From Rhodobacterales bacterium (GTDB lineage Bacteria > Pseudomonadota > Alphaproteobacteria > Rhodobacterales > Rhodobacteraceae), in NCBI GenBank assembly GCA_021155205.1, contig JAJNPS010000047.1, positions 124,001-188,000 of the forward strand: 64,000 bases of DNA, given 5' to 3'. A model generated the notes under the pieces. The model was not told the DNA's origin, did not search any database, and worked only from the letters and a program-made list of their open reading frames with translations. Positions 16,835-25,574 of this stretch are shown in pieces. The position numbers and the translations under genes are program-made. Positions within the stretch are counted from its first letter, which is position 1, and every line of letters starts with the position of its first letter.

Positions 16835-18457
16835 ATGAAAGTTCGCCTTTTGGGCGTATTCGAGATTCGCGACCCTGCAGGGCGCGACTGCACCCCAAGG
16901 GGCGCCAAGGCGCGTGCGCTGGTCGCGATGCTGTGCCGGACGCCGGACCGCCGCCGCACGCGGCGCTGGCTTGAGGCGCGGCTGTGGTCGGATCGCGGCC
17001 CGGAACAGGCCAGCGGCAGCCTGCGCCAGGCACTGATGGAGTTGCGGCGCGCCTTTGGCGACCACGCCGACCTGATCGAGGCCGATCGCGACCTTGTCAT
17101 CCTGCACGGCGTCGAAACCGATCTGGAAGGCGGTTCGGACGAGGTTCTCGGCATGCTGCGCAATGGGCGCGAATTCCTCGAAGGCATCGACATCTCGGAT
17201 CAGGCATTCGAGGACTGGTTGCGCGACGAACGCAGCCGGGTCAGCGCGCTGGCCGATCGGCTGCCTTCCGGGGGGTCCAGCTCTGCGGCGGGAACGGCAC
17301 TGCCACCGTTGCCGCTGGCCATCCGCCTTGGCAGCCTGCCACAGGGTTCGGGCAGCTTTGCCGGGATGGCGCTGGCGGATTCCATCGCGCGACTGGTGGC
17401 CGAGTTTGCTCCGATCGACGTCTATGGCGCGGGGGGTGCCGCCCTGCCTCCGGATATGCCGGAGACCGGGCTGCAACTGGGTGTCGAGGGTGCGCAGATC
17501 GCCGACCGCCTGCATCTGGTGGTGCGGCTTTCCGGGCCGGGGCCCGGGCCGGTGCTGTGGCACCAGCAAGCCAGCCTGCCGCTGTCGCAATCCGACTTCA
17601 TCGCCGAAGGCGAATTTCCCCAGATCGTCTTTCAGACGGCCGAAGCCGCAATGGCGGCGGTTCCTGGACTGGCCGCGACCCAGCGTGGCCCGGCGCGGGC
17701 AAGCGCGCTGATCGCGCGCGCCGTGGTCGAGATGTTCAGCTACGACTCCGAACGGTTGCGCAAGGCCGACGCACTGCTTGCCGAGGCCCATGACATCGAC
17801 CCGCAGGCGCGCTGCCTTGCCTGGCGCAGCCTGGTCCGCCAGATCCAGTTTGTAGAGCGGACGGAACCGGATCGTGCCCGCCTGACCAGCGAAGCGGACG
17901 AGTTTGCCCGCAAGGCGCTGGAGATGACCGATACCAACGCGCTGGTGCTGGCGCTGGTCAGCCAGGTGCGGGTGATGCTGGACAGCAATCCCGAGGCGGG
18001 CGCCGTGCTGGCACGCGACGCTATCGCGCTCAGCCCGTTCAACCCCTTTGGCTATGCGGCGCAATCGGGGGCGATGCTGCGTTATGCCCGCCATGCCGAG
18101 GCGCTGTCGGCGGCGCGGACCGGGGCCGAGATCACGTCACGGACAAAATTGCTACATTGGTGGGAATCCCTGTCGGGTCTGGCAGCACTGGCGGCAGGTC
18201 AGCACAGCGCCGCCATCGCGCATTGCGAGGCTGCTCACTACCGCGCGCCCAGCTTCCGCTCGCCGATGCGGCACCTTGTGTTCCTGTACCTGGCGGCGGG
18301 CGAGGAAACCAAGGCCCGGCGCGTGATGACGGACCTGTTGCGGGCCGAGCCGGATTTCACCATCGACCGGGTCCGCAATGACCCGGACTATCCGGCGGCG
18401 ACGCTGCGGCGAAGTGGCCTTCTGGACCGCGTGATCCACGATTTCACGATCAGCTAG
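16835..18457 (+). CDS. SARP-like transcriptional regulator with TPR region
   Basis: Probable DNA-binding regulator. The first 90 residues (MKVRLLGVFEIRDPAG, then RGAKARALVAMLC, RRWLEARLWSDRG and SLRQALMELRRAFG) match the winged-helix part of SARP/BTAD-type activators. The 540-residue product continues with an Ala/Gly-rich middle and a helical TPR-like C-terminal half (about 300-510) that likely senses or docks a partner. No kinase or membrane domain is seen. I chose ATG 16835 because the family motif begins there; ATG 16802 in frame, close to GGAG, is an alternative. Divergence from the PAP2/haloperoxidase gene suggests that gene as a target (inference). Confidence 0.72.
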   Translation: MKVRLLGVFEIRDPAGRDCTPRGAKARALVAMLCRTPDRRRTRRWLEARLWSDRGPEQASGSLRQALMELRRAFGDHADLIEADRDLVILHGVETDLEGGSDEVLGMLRNGREFLEGIDISDQAFEDWLRDERSRVSALADRLPSGGSSSAAGTALPPLPLAIRLGSLPQGSGSFAGMALADSIARLVAEFAPIDVYGAGGAALPPDMPETGLQLGVEGAQIADRLHLVVRLSGPGPGPVLWHQQASLPLSQSDFIAEGEFPQIVFQTAEAAMAAVPGLAATQRGPARASALIARAVVEMFSYDSERLRKADALLAEAHDIDPQARCLAWRSLVRQIQFVERTEPDRARLTSEADEFARKALEMTDTNALVLALVSQVRVMLDSNPEAGAVLARDAIALSPFNPFGYAAQSGAMLRYARHAEALSAARTGAEITSRTKLLHWWESLSGLAALAAGQHSAAIAHCEAAHYRAPSFRSPMRHLVFLYLAAGEETKARRVMTDLLRAEPDFTIDRVRNDPDYPAATLRRSGLLDRVIHDFTIS

Positions 18458-18460
18458 CGG

Positions 18461-19486
18461 TCAATCCGACGAGGATTTGGCCCAGAGGTTGATGTCCTTT
18501 TCCTCGGAGATTGCGTCGATCCGGGCCAGTTCATCGGAGGTGAAGTCAAGTTTGGCGATCGCCCCGGCGCAATCGGCAACCTGCGCCGCATTTGACGCGC
18601 CGATCAGAGCGCTGGTGATGCCACCTGCGCGCAGCACCCAGGCCAGAGACATCTGCGCCAGCGTCTGGCCACGCGCCTCGGCCATGGCGTTCAGCTGGCG
18701 CACCGACCCCAACGCCTTTTCGACGACCGACGGGTGCAGCGACTTGTCCTGCGATGCCCGGCTGCCCGCCGGAATGCCGTTCAGGTACTTGCTGGTCAGG
18801 ATACCCTGCGCCAGGGGGATGAACGCGATGGAGCCGATGCCGAGATCGCGCAAAGCATCCTTCAGCCCGTCGGTTTCAACCCAGCGGTTCAGGATGTTAT
18901 AGCTGGGCTGGTGAATGATGCAGGGCGTCCCCAGCGATTTCAGGATCGCCGCCGCCTCGCGCGTGCGCTGGGCGTTGTAGCTGGAGATGCCGACGTAAAG
19001 CGCGCGGCCCGACCGGACGATATGGTCCAGCGCGCCCATGGTCTCCTCCAGCGGCGTATCGGGATCAAAGCGGTGGGAATAGAAGATGTCGACATAGTCG
19101 AGGCCCATCCGCTTCAGACTTTGATCGCAGGACGCGATCAGGTACTTGCGGCTGCCCCATTCGCCGTAGGGACCGTTCCACATGTGGTAGCCGGCCTTGG
19201 ACGAGATGATCAGTTCGTCCCGGTGCCGACGAAAATCGGTCTTGAGAATGTCCCCGAACGCCTCTTCGGCGCTGCCCGGCGGGGGGCCGTAATTGTTGGC
19301 CAGATCGAAATGGGTGATGCCGTGGTCAAATGCCGCCTGACAGATTGCGCGCTTGGTCTGGTGCGGCGTGTCGTGGCCGAAATTGTGCCACAGGCCCAGG
19401 GAAATGGCTGGCAACAGCAAGCCTGACGCGCCGCAGCGGCGATAGGTCATACGGTCATAGCGATCATCGCGCGCAGCGTAGGTCAT
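18461..19486 (-). CDS. Aldo/keto reductase (YghZ / L-glyceraldehyde 3-phosphate reductase type)
   Basis: NADPH-dependent oxidoreductase. The 341-residue protein has the aldo/keto reductase tetrad: Asp in HFDLANNYG, Tyr in the same motif, Lys in SSKAGY and His in YSHRFD. The phrases NNYGPPPGSAEE, GYHMWNGPYGEWGSRKYL and HQPSYNILNRW are characteristic of the YghZ subgroup, which reduces L-glyceraldehyde 3-phosphate and methylglyoxal. ATG 19486 has AGGAG 7 bases upstream; the longer open frame to 19519 does not. It is divergent from the BrkB-family gene. Cytoplasmic; no local pathway partner. Confidence 0.9.
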   Translation of the reverse strand: MTYAARDDRYDRMTYRRCGASGLLLPAISLGLWHNFGHDTPHQTKRAICQAAFDHGITHFDLANNYGPPPGSAEEAFGDILKTDFRRHRDELIISSKAGYHMWNGPYGEWGSRKYLIASCDQSLKRMGLDYVDIFYSHRFDPDTPLEETMGALDHIVRSGRALYVGISSYNAQRTREAAAILKSLGTPCIIHQPSYNILNRWVETDGLKDALRDLGIGSIAFIPLAQGILTSKYLNGIPAGSRASQDKSLHPSVVEKALGSVRQLNAMAEARGQTLAQMSLAWVLRAGGITSALIGASNAAQVADCAGAIAKLDFTSDELARIDAISEEKDINLWAKSSSD

Positions 19487-19574
19487 TATGGTCTCCTGTT
19501 TTCCGCCCGAACATTTCATGCGCTGCGGAACGCCGCAAGTTGCCCGCGCGTTGCCAGTCGGTCATTGTTTGGGG

Positions 19575-20411
19575 ATGAAGCGCATTTTAGGGTCTTTGTG
19601 GGCATTTGCGAGCGCGGTCTGGAACCGGGTCGGCGAGGGGCATTTCTCGCTGATCGCGGCAGGGGTTGCGTTCTATGCCATGTTTGCCGTCTTTCCGGGC
19701 CTGACCGCCACAATCGCGATCTGGGGCATGGTGGCCGATCCGGGCGTCATCAGCGATTATCTTGTGGTGGCAGAACGGTTCCTTCCGCCCGAGGCTGCAA
19801 CGCTGGTGCATGACCAGGTGATCGGCCTGACGACGGCGCCCAAGGTGGCGCTCGGCTGGGCGACGGTGATTTCGCTGGTAATCGCGATCTATTCCGCGCG
19901 GGCCGGAGTGTCGGCGCTGGTGCAGGGGCTGGATGTGGTCCACAGGGCAAGGCCGCGCAGCTGGCTTTGGGGCTGGGCGGTGGATTTCATCCTGACAGCG
20001 GCCCTGATCGGCGCGCTGATGGTGGCGCTGGTCACGGTGGTCGTGGTGCCCGTCCTGCTCAGCTACGTGACCTTTGGCACATTCGAGGCCTGGCTGATCA
20101 AGGTGCTGCCCTGGGGGGCGATGTTCCTGCTGGTGCTGACATGCCTGTCAATCCTGTACCGGTTCGGCCCCAACGTGCCGGGCGGGTTCCGGTCGCCCTG
20201 GATCACGGTCGGGGTGCTGGTGGCCGCGCTGGCCTGGTCAGGGGTGTCGATCGGGTTTTCGGTCTATCTGTCGAACTTCAACAGCTACAACACCATCTAC
20301 GGCTCCATCGGGGCGGTGATCATCCTGATGACATGGCTGTATCTCAGCGTCTGGGCGGTGCTGCTGGGCGGCGCGATCAACGCCGAACTGGATGAACGGG
20401 TGCGGCGCTAG
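19575..20411 (+). CDS. YihY/BrkB-family inner-membrane protein
   Basis: Integral membrane protein of the YihY/virulence factor BrkB (UPF0761) family, function poorly defined. The 278-residue product has about six hydrophobic segments and the family motifs FSLIAAGVAFYAMFAVFPGL and FNSYNTIYGSIGAVIILMTWLYLS. The start is placed at ATG 19575 where the family N-terminus (MKRILGSLWAFASAVWNR) begins; GGGG directly precedes it. The longer frame to 19488 overlaps the reductase start region. Its TAG stop overlaps the stop of the convergent GH3 gene within a CTAG. Confidence 0.9.
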   Translation: MKRILGSLWAFASAVWNRVGEGHFSLIAAGVAFYAMFAVFPGLTATIAIWGMVADPGVISDYLVVAERFLPPEAATLVHDQVIGLTTAPKVALGWATVISLVIAIYSARAGVSALVQGLDVVHRARPRSWLWGWAVDFILTAALIGALMVALVTVVVVPVLLSYVTFGTFEAWLIKVLPWGAMFLLVLTCLSILYRFGPNVPGGFRSPWITVGVLVAALAWSGVSIGFSVYLSNFNSYNTIYGSIGAVIILMTWLYLSVWAVLLGGAINAELDERVRR

Positions 20412-22075
20412 AACCGGGCGTCGGCGAGGCCGCAGAACGGGTCGACCGGCGACCTGCCCTGGAAAGGGACGCGGCCCATCAGGCAGTCCAGCGTGGCGTG
20501 CTGCATGCTGTCCATCGTGCAGTAGGCGTTGACCACGCAGGGCATCCGGGGGGCGTCATAAAGGTAGTAGGGATAGCCGAACGATACCAGCGCCGATGGC
20601 ACCTCGTACCAGTGACGCTTCATCGCGCCGAACATGCCGCCCGTCAGGCGGTTCCAGTCCAGAAAGATGCGGCCGCGGGTCAGCAGCGTTTCCTCGCCCA
20701 TCAGATAGAGGACAAGGTCGAAATCGCGCGGATCGGGGCGGGCTTCGGGATCGTAAAGTTTGACATCAAAACCCTCGGCGCGGAGCAGGTCGGGAAAGAC
20801 CATCGGCTGGCCCGCGCCGTGCAAGGGCGTCACGATGCCGGTGGAATAGGCCAGCACGCGGCGATGGCGATCCGGCGACAGCGGCAGGATGCCTTGCACA
20901 TCCTTGACCAGCGTCGGCGCGCGGGCGGTCACGGCCGCTGCCTCGGCGCGGGTCGCCCCGTTGAACAATCGGCCGCGGTCTGCGGGTATCTTGCCGGTTT
21001 CCGGCAAGTTCAGCGCCGCCTTCAGGCCCAGTACACGGATCATCGCCTCGTCCAGACGGTCACGCGTCAGGCGGCCGTCGGCAAGTGCTGCCTCGATGCG
21101 CGCGATGTCGTCCTCGGGTTCGTCGGAAAACAGGATGATGTCGCAGCCACTGCTGACAACTTCGGGCAGGGCGATGTCGCGATGCGCCCAGGCCCCAAGG
21201 CCGCCCATCGGCGTCGCGTCCGACACGATCACGCCGTTGAAGCCAAGTGTGTCGCGCAAAAGCCGCTGGTTGAGCAGGGCAGACGTGGATGCCGGGCGGT
21301 AGGCCTCGATCCCCGCATGGGGATCCTGCGCGTGAACATAGGACGGAAAGGCGATATGCGCCGACATCACCGCCATCACGCCCGCCTCGATGGCAGCGCG
21401 GTAAAGCACGCCGTGGGTCGCCTCCCATTCGGCAACCGTCAGCGGGATCACCGTCGTCACAAGATGCTGGTCGCGGTCGTCGTGACCCTCGCCCGGCCAG
21501 TGCTTTGCCGTGGCGGCAATCCCGTTCGCCTGCAACCCGTCGATATGTGCAAGGGCATGCCGTCGGATTCGGTCGGGGTCGGACCCAAGGCCGCGCGTCG
21601 CCACGATGGGCGAGCGGAACGCGGCGTTGATGTCCATCACCGGAGTAAAGGACCAGTTGATCCCGACGGCCCGCGCCTCTTCGGCCATGATCACCGCGAT
21701 GCGGCGCGATGCCTCGACATCGTCAACAGCGGCCAGGGCAAGGGGATTTGGCACTTCGGTCCCGAACGGCAGGCTCATCCGCGAGCCTTCCAGATCAGCA
21801 CTGACGAAAATGGGAATGTCGGCCGCTGCGCGCAGGGCGTCCAGTGTGTCAAGCTCGGCCACAGCGTCCGGGCCGAAGAACTTGGTGATCCCCGCGGGGG
21901 CAAGGGCGGTCATCCGATTTACGACTTCCGGTCCGTTGCCAAAGCAGATGTGGATGAACAGGTGCCGGAGCTTGGCGGCATCGGTCATCCCGGCCAGCGT
22001 TGTGCGCACCCAGGTCCGCCGCGCCCCGTCAAGGTTGAAGGGCGGGGCGGACAGGATGCGGTCGATCCGGTCCAT
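20408..22075 (-). CDS. Glycoside hydrolase family 3 protein (NagZ-like motif) in the xylose operon
   Basis: Predicted cytoplasmic GH3 enzyme, 555 residues, no signal peptide. The N-terminal TIM-barrel shows FVSADLEG, the motif KHWPGEG followed by D-x-H (DDRDQH, around residue 190), and the nucleophile Asp286 in VIVSDATPMGG; a C-terminal GH3_C-like domain follows. The K-H-[FW]-P-G-x-G-x4-D-x-H loop with a Asp-His dyad is the mark of the beta-N-acetylglucosaminidase (NagZ) branch, not of beta-xylosidases. Yet it starts 3 bases after xylA and is the last gene of the xyl operon, which suggests a role in releasing xylose or a related sugar from a glycoside. Substrate is undecided. Confidence 0.85.
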   Translation of the reverse strand: MDRIDRILSAPPFNLDGARRTWVRTTLAGMTDAAKLRHLFIHICFGNGPEVVNRMTALAPAGITKFFGPDAVAELDTLDALRAAADIPIFVSADLEGSRMSLPFGTEVPNPLALAAVDDVEASRRIAVIMAEEARAVGINWSFTPVMDINAAFRSPIVATRGLGSDPDRIRRHALAHIDGLQANGIAATAKHWPGEGHDDRDQHLVTTVIPLTVAEWEATHGVLYRAAIEAGVMAVMSAHIAFPSYVHAQDPHAGIEAYRPASTSALLNQRLLRDTLGFNGVIVSDATPMGGLGAWAHRDIALPEVVSSGCDIILFSDEPEDDIARIEAALADGRLTRDRLDEAMIRVLGLKAALNLPETGKIPADRGRLFNGATRAEAAAVTARAPTLVKDVQGILPLSPDRHRRVLAYSTGIVTPLHGAGQPMVFPDLLRAEGFDVKLYDPEARPDPRDFDLVLYLMGEETLLTRGRIFLDWNRLTGGMFGAMKRHWYEVPSALVSFGYPYYLYDAPRMPCVVNAYCTMDSMQHATLDCLMGRVPFQGRSPVDPFCGLADARF

Positions 22076-22078
22076 CGG

Positions 22079-23380
22079 TCAGATGAACTTGTTCCAGAGG
22101 TTTTCCAGCCGTTCCTGCCGTCCGGATTTCGGCTGCGGTTCCAGCCCCTCGGCCGTGACCCGCGCGGCAGCATCCTCCAGACTGCCTTTCAGCATCGCCT
22201 GCGCCTTGGGGCTGTTCCAGCCGGCGTAGCGGGCCTTCACGGCGGCTTCCATCTCACCGCTTTCCATCAGCGCGGCGGCGGCTTTCAGCGCGCGGGCACA
22301 AGTGTCCATCCCGCCGACATGGGCCAGGATCAGATCTTCGGGGTCCAGCGACTGCCGCCGTATCTTGGCGTCGAAATTCACGCCCCCGGTGGTAAAACCG
22401 CCCGCCTTGAGGATTTCATAGAACGCCACCGCCTTTTCGGCATGGTTGTTCGGGAACTGGTCGGTGTCCCAGCCGGATTGGTAGTCGTTGCGATTCATGT
22501 CGATAGACCCAAAGATGCCCAGCGCCGCGGCAAGACCGATCTCGTGTTCAAAGCTGTGCCCGGCGAGGATCGCGTGGCCCTGTTCGATGTTGGTCTTGAC
22601 CTCACCTTCCAGCCCGAAATCCTTGAGGAACCCGTAGACCGTGGCGACATCATAGTCGTACTGGTGTTTTGACGGTTCCTGCGGTTTCGGCTCGATCAGG
22701 ATCGTGCCCTTGAAGCCGATCCTGTATTTGTATTCGACCACCTGCTGAAGGAAGCGCCCGGCATGGGCGCGCTCGGCCCTGAGGTCCGTGTTCAGCAGCG
22801 TCTCATACCCCTCGCGCCCGCCCCAAAGGACATAGTTCTGCCCGCCCAGGCGCATCGTCACGTCCATGTTCGCCTTTACGGTCGCGGCGGCATAGGCGTA
22901 GACGTCGGGGTCGGGGTTGGTTGCGGCACCGCTCATCCAGCGGCGGTGACTGAACAGGTTGGACGTGCCCCAAAGCAGCTTGGCCTTGTGGCGCTGTTGC
23001 TTTTCGCCAAGGTAGTCTGCGATTTCGTTCAGATTTTTCAGGCTTTCGGCAAATGTCGCGCCTTCGGGGCGCGCATCGGCATCGTGCAGGCAGTAAAAGG
23101 GCTGGCCCAAGATGTCGAACATCTCGAAGGCCACATCGGCCTTCAGTTTCGCCTTGGCCATGCCGTCGCCGAACCAGGGCCGCTCAAACGTCTGGCCGCC
23201 GAACGGGTCGCCGCCCGGCCAGGCAAAGCTGTGCCAGTAGGCAACGGCAAAGCGAAGGTGATCCTCCATCCGCTTGCCCAGGATCACCTCGTCGGGGTTG
23301 TAGTGTCGGAACGCGAACTCGTTCTGCGCGGCAGGGCCTTCGTATTTGATCGCGGGAATGCCTTTGAAAAAGTCGGTCAT
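22079..23380 (-). CDS. xylA: Xylose isomerase
   Basis: Converts D-xylose to D-xylulose. The 433-residue protein is of the class II length and contains WGGREGYE, KGTILIEPKPQEP, GHSFEHEI and GSIDMNRND, which hold the metal ligands and catalytic residues of XylA. It overlaps xylB by 4 bases (ATGA), indicating translational coupling, and lies in the order xylF-xylH-ATPase-xylB-xylA-GH3. Together with XylB it feeds xylose into the pentose phosphate pathway. Confidence 0.98.
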   Translation of the reverse strand: MTDFFKGIPAIKYEGPAAQNEFAFRHYNPDEVILGKRMEDHLRFAVAYWHSFAWPGGDPFGGQTFERPWFGDGMAKAKLKADVAFEMFDILGQPFYCLHDADARPEGATFAESLKNLNEIADYLGEKQQRHKAKLLWGTSNLFSHRRWMSGAATNPDPDVYAYAAATVKANMDVTMRLGGQNYVLWGGREGYETLLNTDLRAERAHAGRFLQQVVEYKYRIGFKGTILIEPKPQEPSKHQYDYDVATVYGFLKDFGLEGEVKTNIEQGHAILAGHSFEHEIGLAAALGIFGSIDMNRNDYQSGWDTDQFPNNHAEKAVAFYEILKAGGFTTGGVNFDAKIRRQSLDPEDLILAHVGGMDTCARALKAAAALMESGEMEAAVKARYAGWNSPKAQAMLKGSLEDAAARVTAEGLEPQPKSGRQERLENLWNKFI

Positions 23381-24813
23381 GTCAGGCCTCTGATGGATGA
23401 TTGGGCGGCGCGGAACCGGGCATGTCCGGCGTCGAAGGCGTCGGCAAGCGCGGGGTCGGGCTGGATGACGCGGGCGATTTTTGGCATGGTCGCGATCTCA
23501 GACCCGGCGCCGGTCGCGGCGATGATTGCCAGCCGCGCGGCCCCGAACGCCCCGCCGAAATCGCCGGAAACCGGAACCTGCACCGGCACGCCCAGTGCCG
23601 TTGCGATGGCGGACAGCCAATAGTCGGACCGCGAACCGCCACCGACGGCCAGCAGCGTCTGCAGCTTTGTCCCGGTTGCCGCCAGCACGTCGCGGCAATC
23701 GCGAAAGGCAAAGGTGACGCCCTCCAGCACCGCGCGGGTGGCGGCATGGCGGTCGGTCGCATGTTCCAGCCCGATGAACGCCCCCCGCATCGTGGGGGAA
23801 TTGATCGGCGTCCGTTCACCCCCGAGATAGGGTAGGAACACGGTCTTGCGCGGGGCCTGCAACGGACCAAGATTGCCGGTCAGGCTTGCCGCATCCTCGC
23901 CCACCAGAGCCGCAAACCAGTTCAGCGCATCGGTGGCCGCGAGGATGACTCCCATCTGGTGCCAGGTGTCGGGAAGGGCGTGGCAGAATGTGTGGACGGC
24001 CGTCGCCGGGTCTGGCTGATAGCCGTCATTGGCCGCAAACAGCACGCCGGAGGTGCCGATGGAGGCGAATGCCTCGCCCGCGCGGACGACGCCGACACCG
24101 ACGCCAGAGGCCGCGTTGTCGCCACCGCCCCCCGCGACCACCACACCCTTTGGCAGCCCCCAGCGGGCTGCCAGCGCATCGCGAATCTGCCCCGACACCG
24201 CCGTCCCTTCAACCAGGCGCGGCATGTGCGCACGGCTGAACCCGGTTGCCGACAGCAGGTCATCCGACCAGTCCCGTCGTCCGCAGTCGAACCAGGCCGT
24301 GCCCGAGGCATCCGACATTTCGCCGACGTGATCGCCGGTCAGCCAGAGACGCAGATAGTCCTTGGGGAGCAGGATTCGGGCAATCTTGTCCCAGATGCTC
24401 GGTTCATGGCGCTGGACCCACGCCACCTTGGGCGCGGTAAAGCCGGGAAAGACGATGTTGCCAATGGTGCGTCGGTAGATCGGATCGGCGTCCATTTCGG
24501 CGGCTTCGGCATGGGCGCGGGTGTCGTTCCACAACATGCAGGGACGCAGCACCTCGTCCGCGGCGTCCAGCAGTGTCGCGCCATGCATCTGGCCCGACAG
24601 CCCGACGCCGCGAACGCCGCCAAGCCCGTGTGGCGCAAGCTGGTCCAGAACCGTCTCGGCGGCGGCGATCCAGTCGGCGGGGCTTTGCTCGCTCCACCCG
24701 TCATGCGGGCGCTGCACCGAAAGGGGAGCCGTCGCATCCGCCAGAACGCGCTGATCGTCGTCGATCAGCACGCCCTTCAGGCCCGACGTTCCCAGATCCA
24801 GCCCGATATACAT
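23377..24813 (-). CDS. xylB: Xylulokinase
   Basis: FGGY-family kinase that phosphorylates D-xylulose. The 478-residue protein starts MYIGLDLGTSGLKGVLID (phosphate-binding), contains GLSGQMHGATLLD and the C-terminal FGGY signature region (LAVGGGSRSDYWLSAIATAL). Length and motifs match XylB. Its ATG overlaps the stop of the ABC ATPase gene by one base (TGATG) and its own stop overlaps the xylA start. Confidence 0.97.
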   Translation of the reverse strand: MYIGLDLGTSGLKGVLIDDDQRVLADATAPLSVQRPHDGWSEQSPADWIAAAETVLDQLAPHGLGGVRGVGLSGQMHGATLLDAADEVLRPCMLWNDTRAHAEAAEMDADPIYRRTIGNIVFPGFTAPKVAWVQRHEPSIWDKIARILLPKDYLRLWLTGDHVGEMSDASGTAWFDCGRRDWSDDLLSATGFSRAHMPRLVEGTAVSGQIRDALAARWGLPKGVVVAGGGGDNAASGVGVGVVRAGEAFASIGTSGVLFAANDGYQPDPATAVHTFCHALPDTWHQMGVILAATDALNWFAALVGEDAASLTGNLGPLQAPRKTVFLPYLGGERTPINSPTMRGAFIGLEHATDRHAATRAVLEGVTFAFRDCRDVLAATGTKLQTLLAVGGGSRSDYWLSAIATALGVPVQVPVSGDFGGAFGAARLAIIAATGAGSEIATMPKIARVIQPDPALADAFDAGHARFRAAQSSIRGLT

Positions 24814-25574
24814 CAGGCGGCCTTGGCAGGTTTCTTGCCAAGGATGATCATGCCGAGAATGTCTTCATCCGTCACTTCGTTGACGTTGACCGTGCCGACA
24901 AGCTGACCGTTCTTCATAACGGATGCCCGGTCGCACAGCTTCATCACGTTGTGGATGTCATGTTCGATGAGAAAGATGCCCAGACCCTGCGCCTTGAGTT
25001 CCTTGATCAGTTCCGACACCATCTGCGTCTCGTGCGGGCCAAGGGCGGCCGTGGGTTCGTCCATGATCAGGATCTTGGCGTTGAAATAGACCGCGCGGGC
25101 GATGGCGACAGACTGGCGCTGACCGCCCGACAACGCGCTGACCGGCACGTTGAACTTTCGGAAGTTCGGGTTCAGACGCTTCATGATCTTGCGGGTCTCG
25201 GCCTCCATCGTCGAGTCGTCGACGAGGCCCCCGGCACCCACAAGTTCGCGCCCCAGAAACAGGTTCGAGGCGGCGTCGAGGTTATCGGCCAGCGCCAGCG
25301 TCTGATAGATCGTCTCGATGTTCTGGGCGCGCGCGTCACGGGGGTTGTTGATCTGGACTTCCTGTCCGTTGATCAGGATCTGCCCCGCATCCATCTTGTA
25401 GGCCCCGGACAGGCATTTGATCAGCGTCGATTTGCCGGCGCCGTTGTGACCAAGCAGGCCCACAACCTCGCCGGGGTAAAGGTCGAGCGAGACATGGTCG
25501 ACCGCCTTGATCCCGCCAAAGGCAATCGAGATGTCGCGCAGTTCGACAAGCGGGGTCCCTGTTCTGTCGGTCAT
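24813..25574 (-). CDS. Sugar (xylose) ABC transporter ATP-binding protein, single-domain
   Basis: ATPase that powers xylose uptake with the adjacent permease and binding protein. The 253-residue protein has one nucleotide-binding domain: Walker A GHNGAGKST, signature ALSGGQRQS, Walker B ILIMDEPTAALG and switch His in IEHDIH. Enteric XylG is a tandem two-domain protein of about 510 residues; this is a half-size form like FrcA-type ATPases of alphaproteobacteria, so two copies should assemble per transporter. The start at ATG 25574 overlaps the permease stop (ATGA). The open frame continues far upstream through the permease in another frame and is not coding there. Confidence 0.93.
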   Translation of the reverse strand: MTDRTGTPLVELRDISIAFGGIKAVDHVSLDLYPGEVVGLLGHNGAGKSTLIKCLSGAYKMDAGQILINGQEVQINNPRDARAQNIETIYQTLALADNLDAASNLFLGRELVGAGGLVDDSTMEAETRKIMKRLNPNFRKFNVPVSALSGGQRQSVAIARAVYFNAKILIMDEPTAALGPHETQMVSELIKELKAQGLGIFLIEHDIHNVMKLCDRASVMKNGQLVGTVNVNEVTDEDILGMIILGKKPAKAA

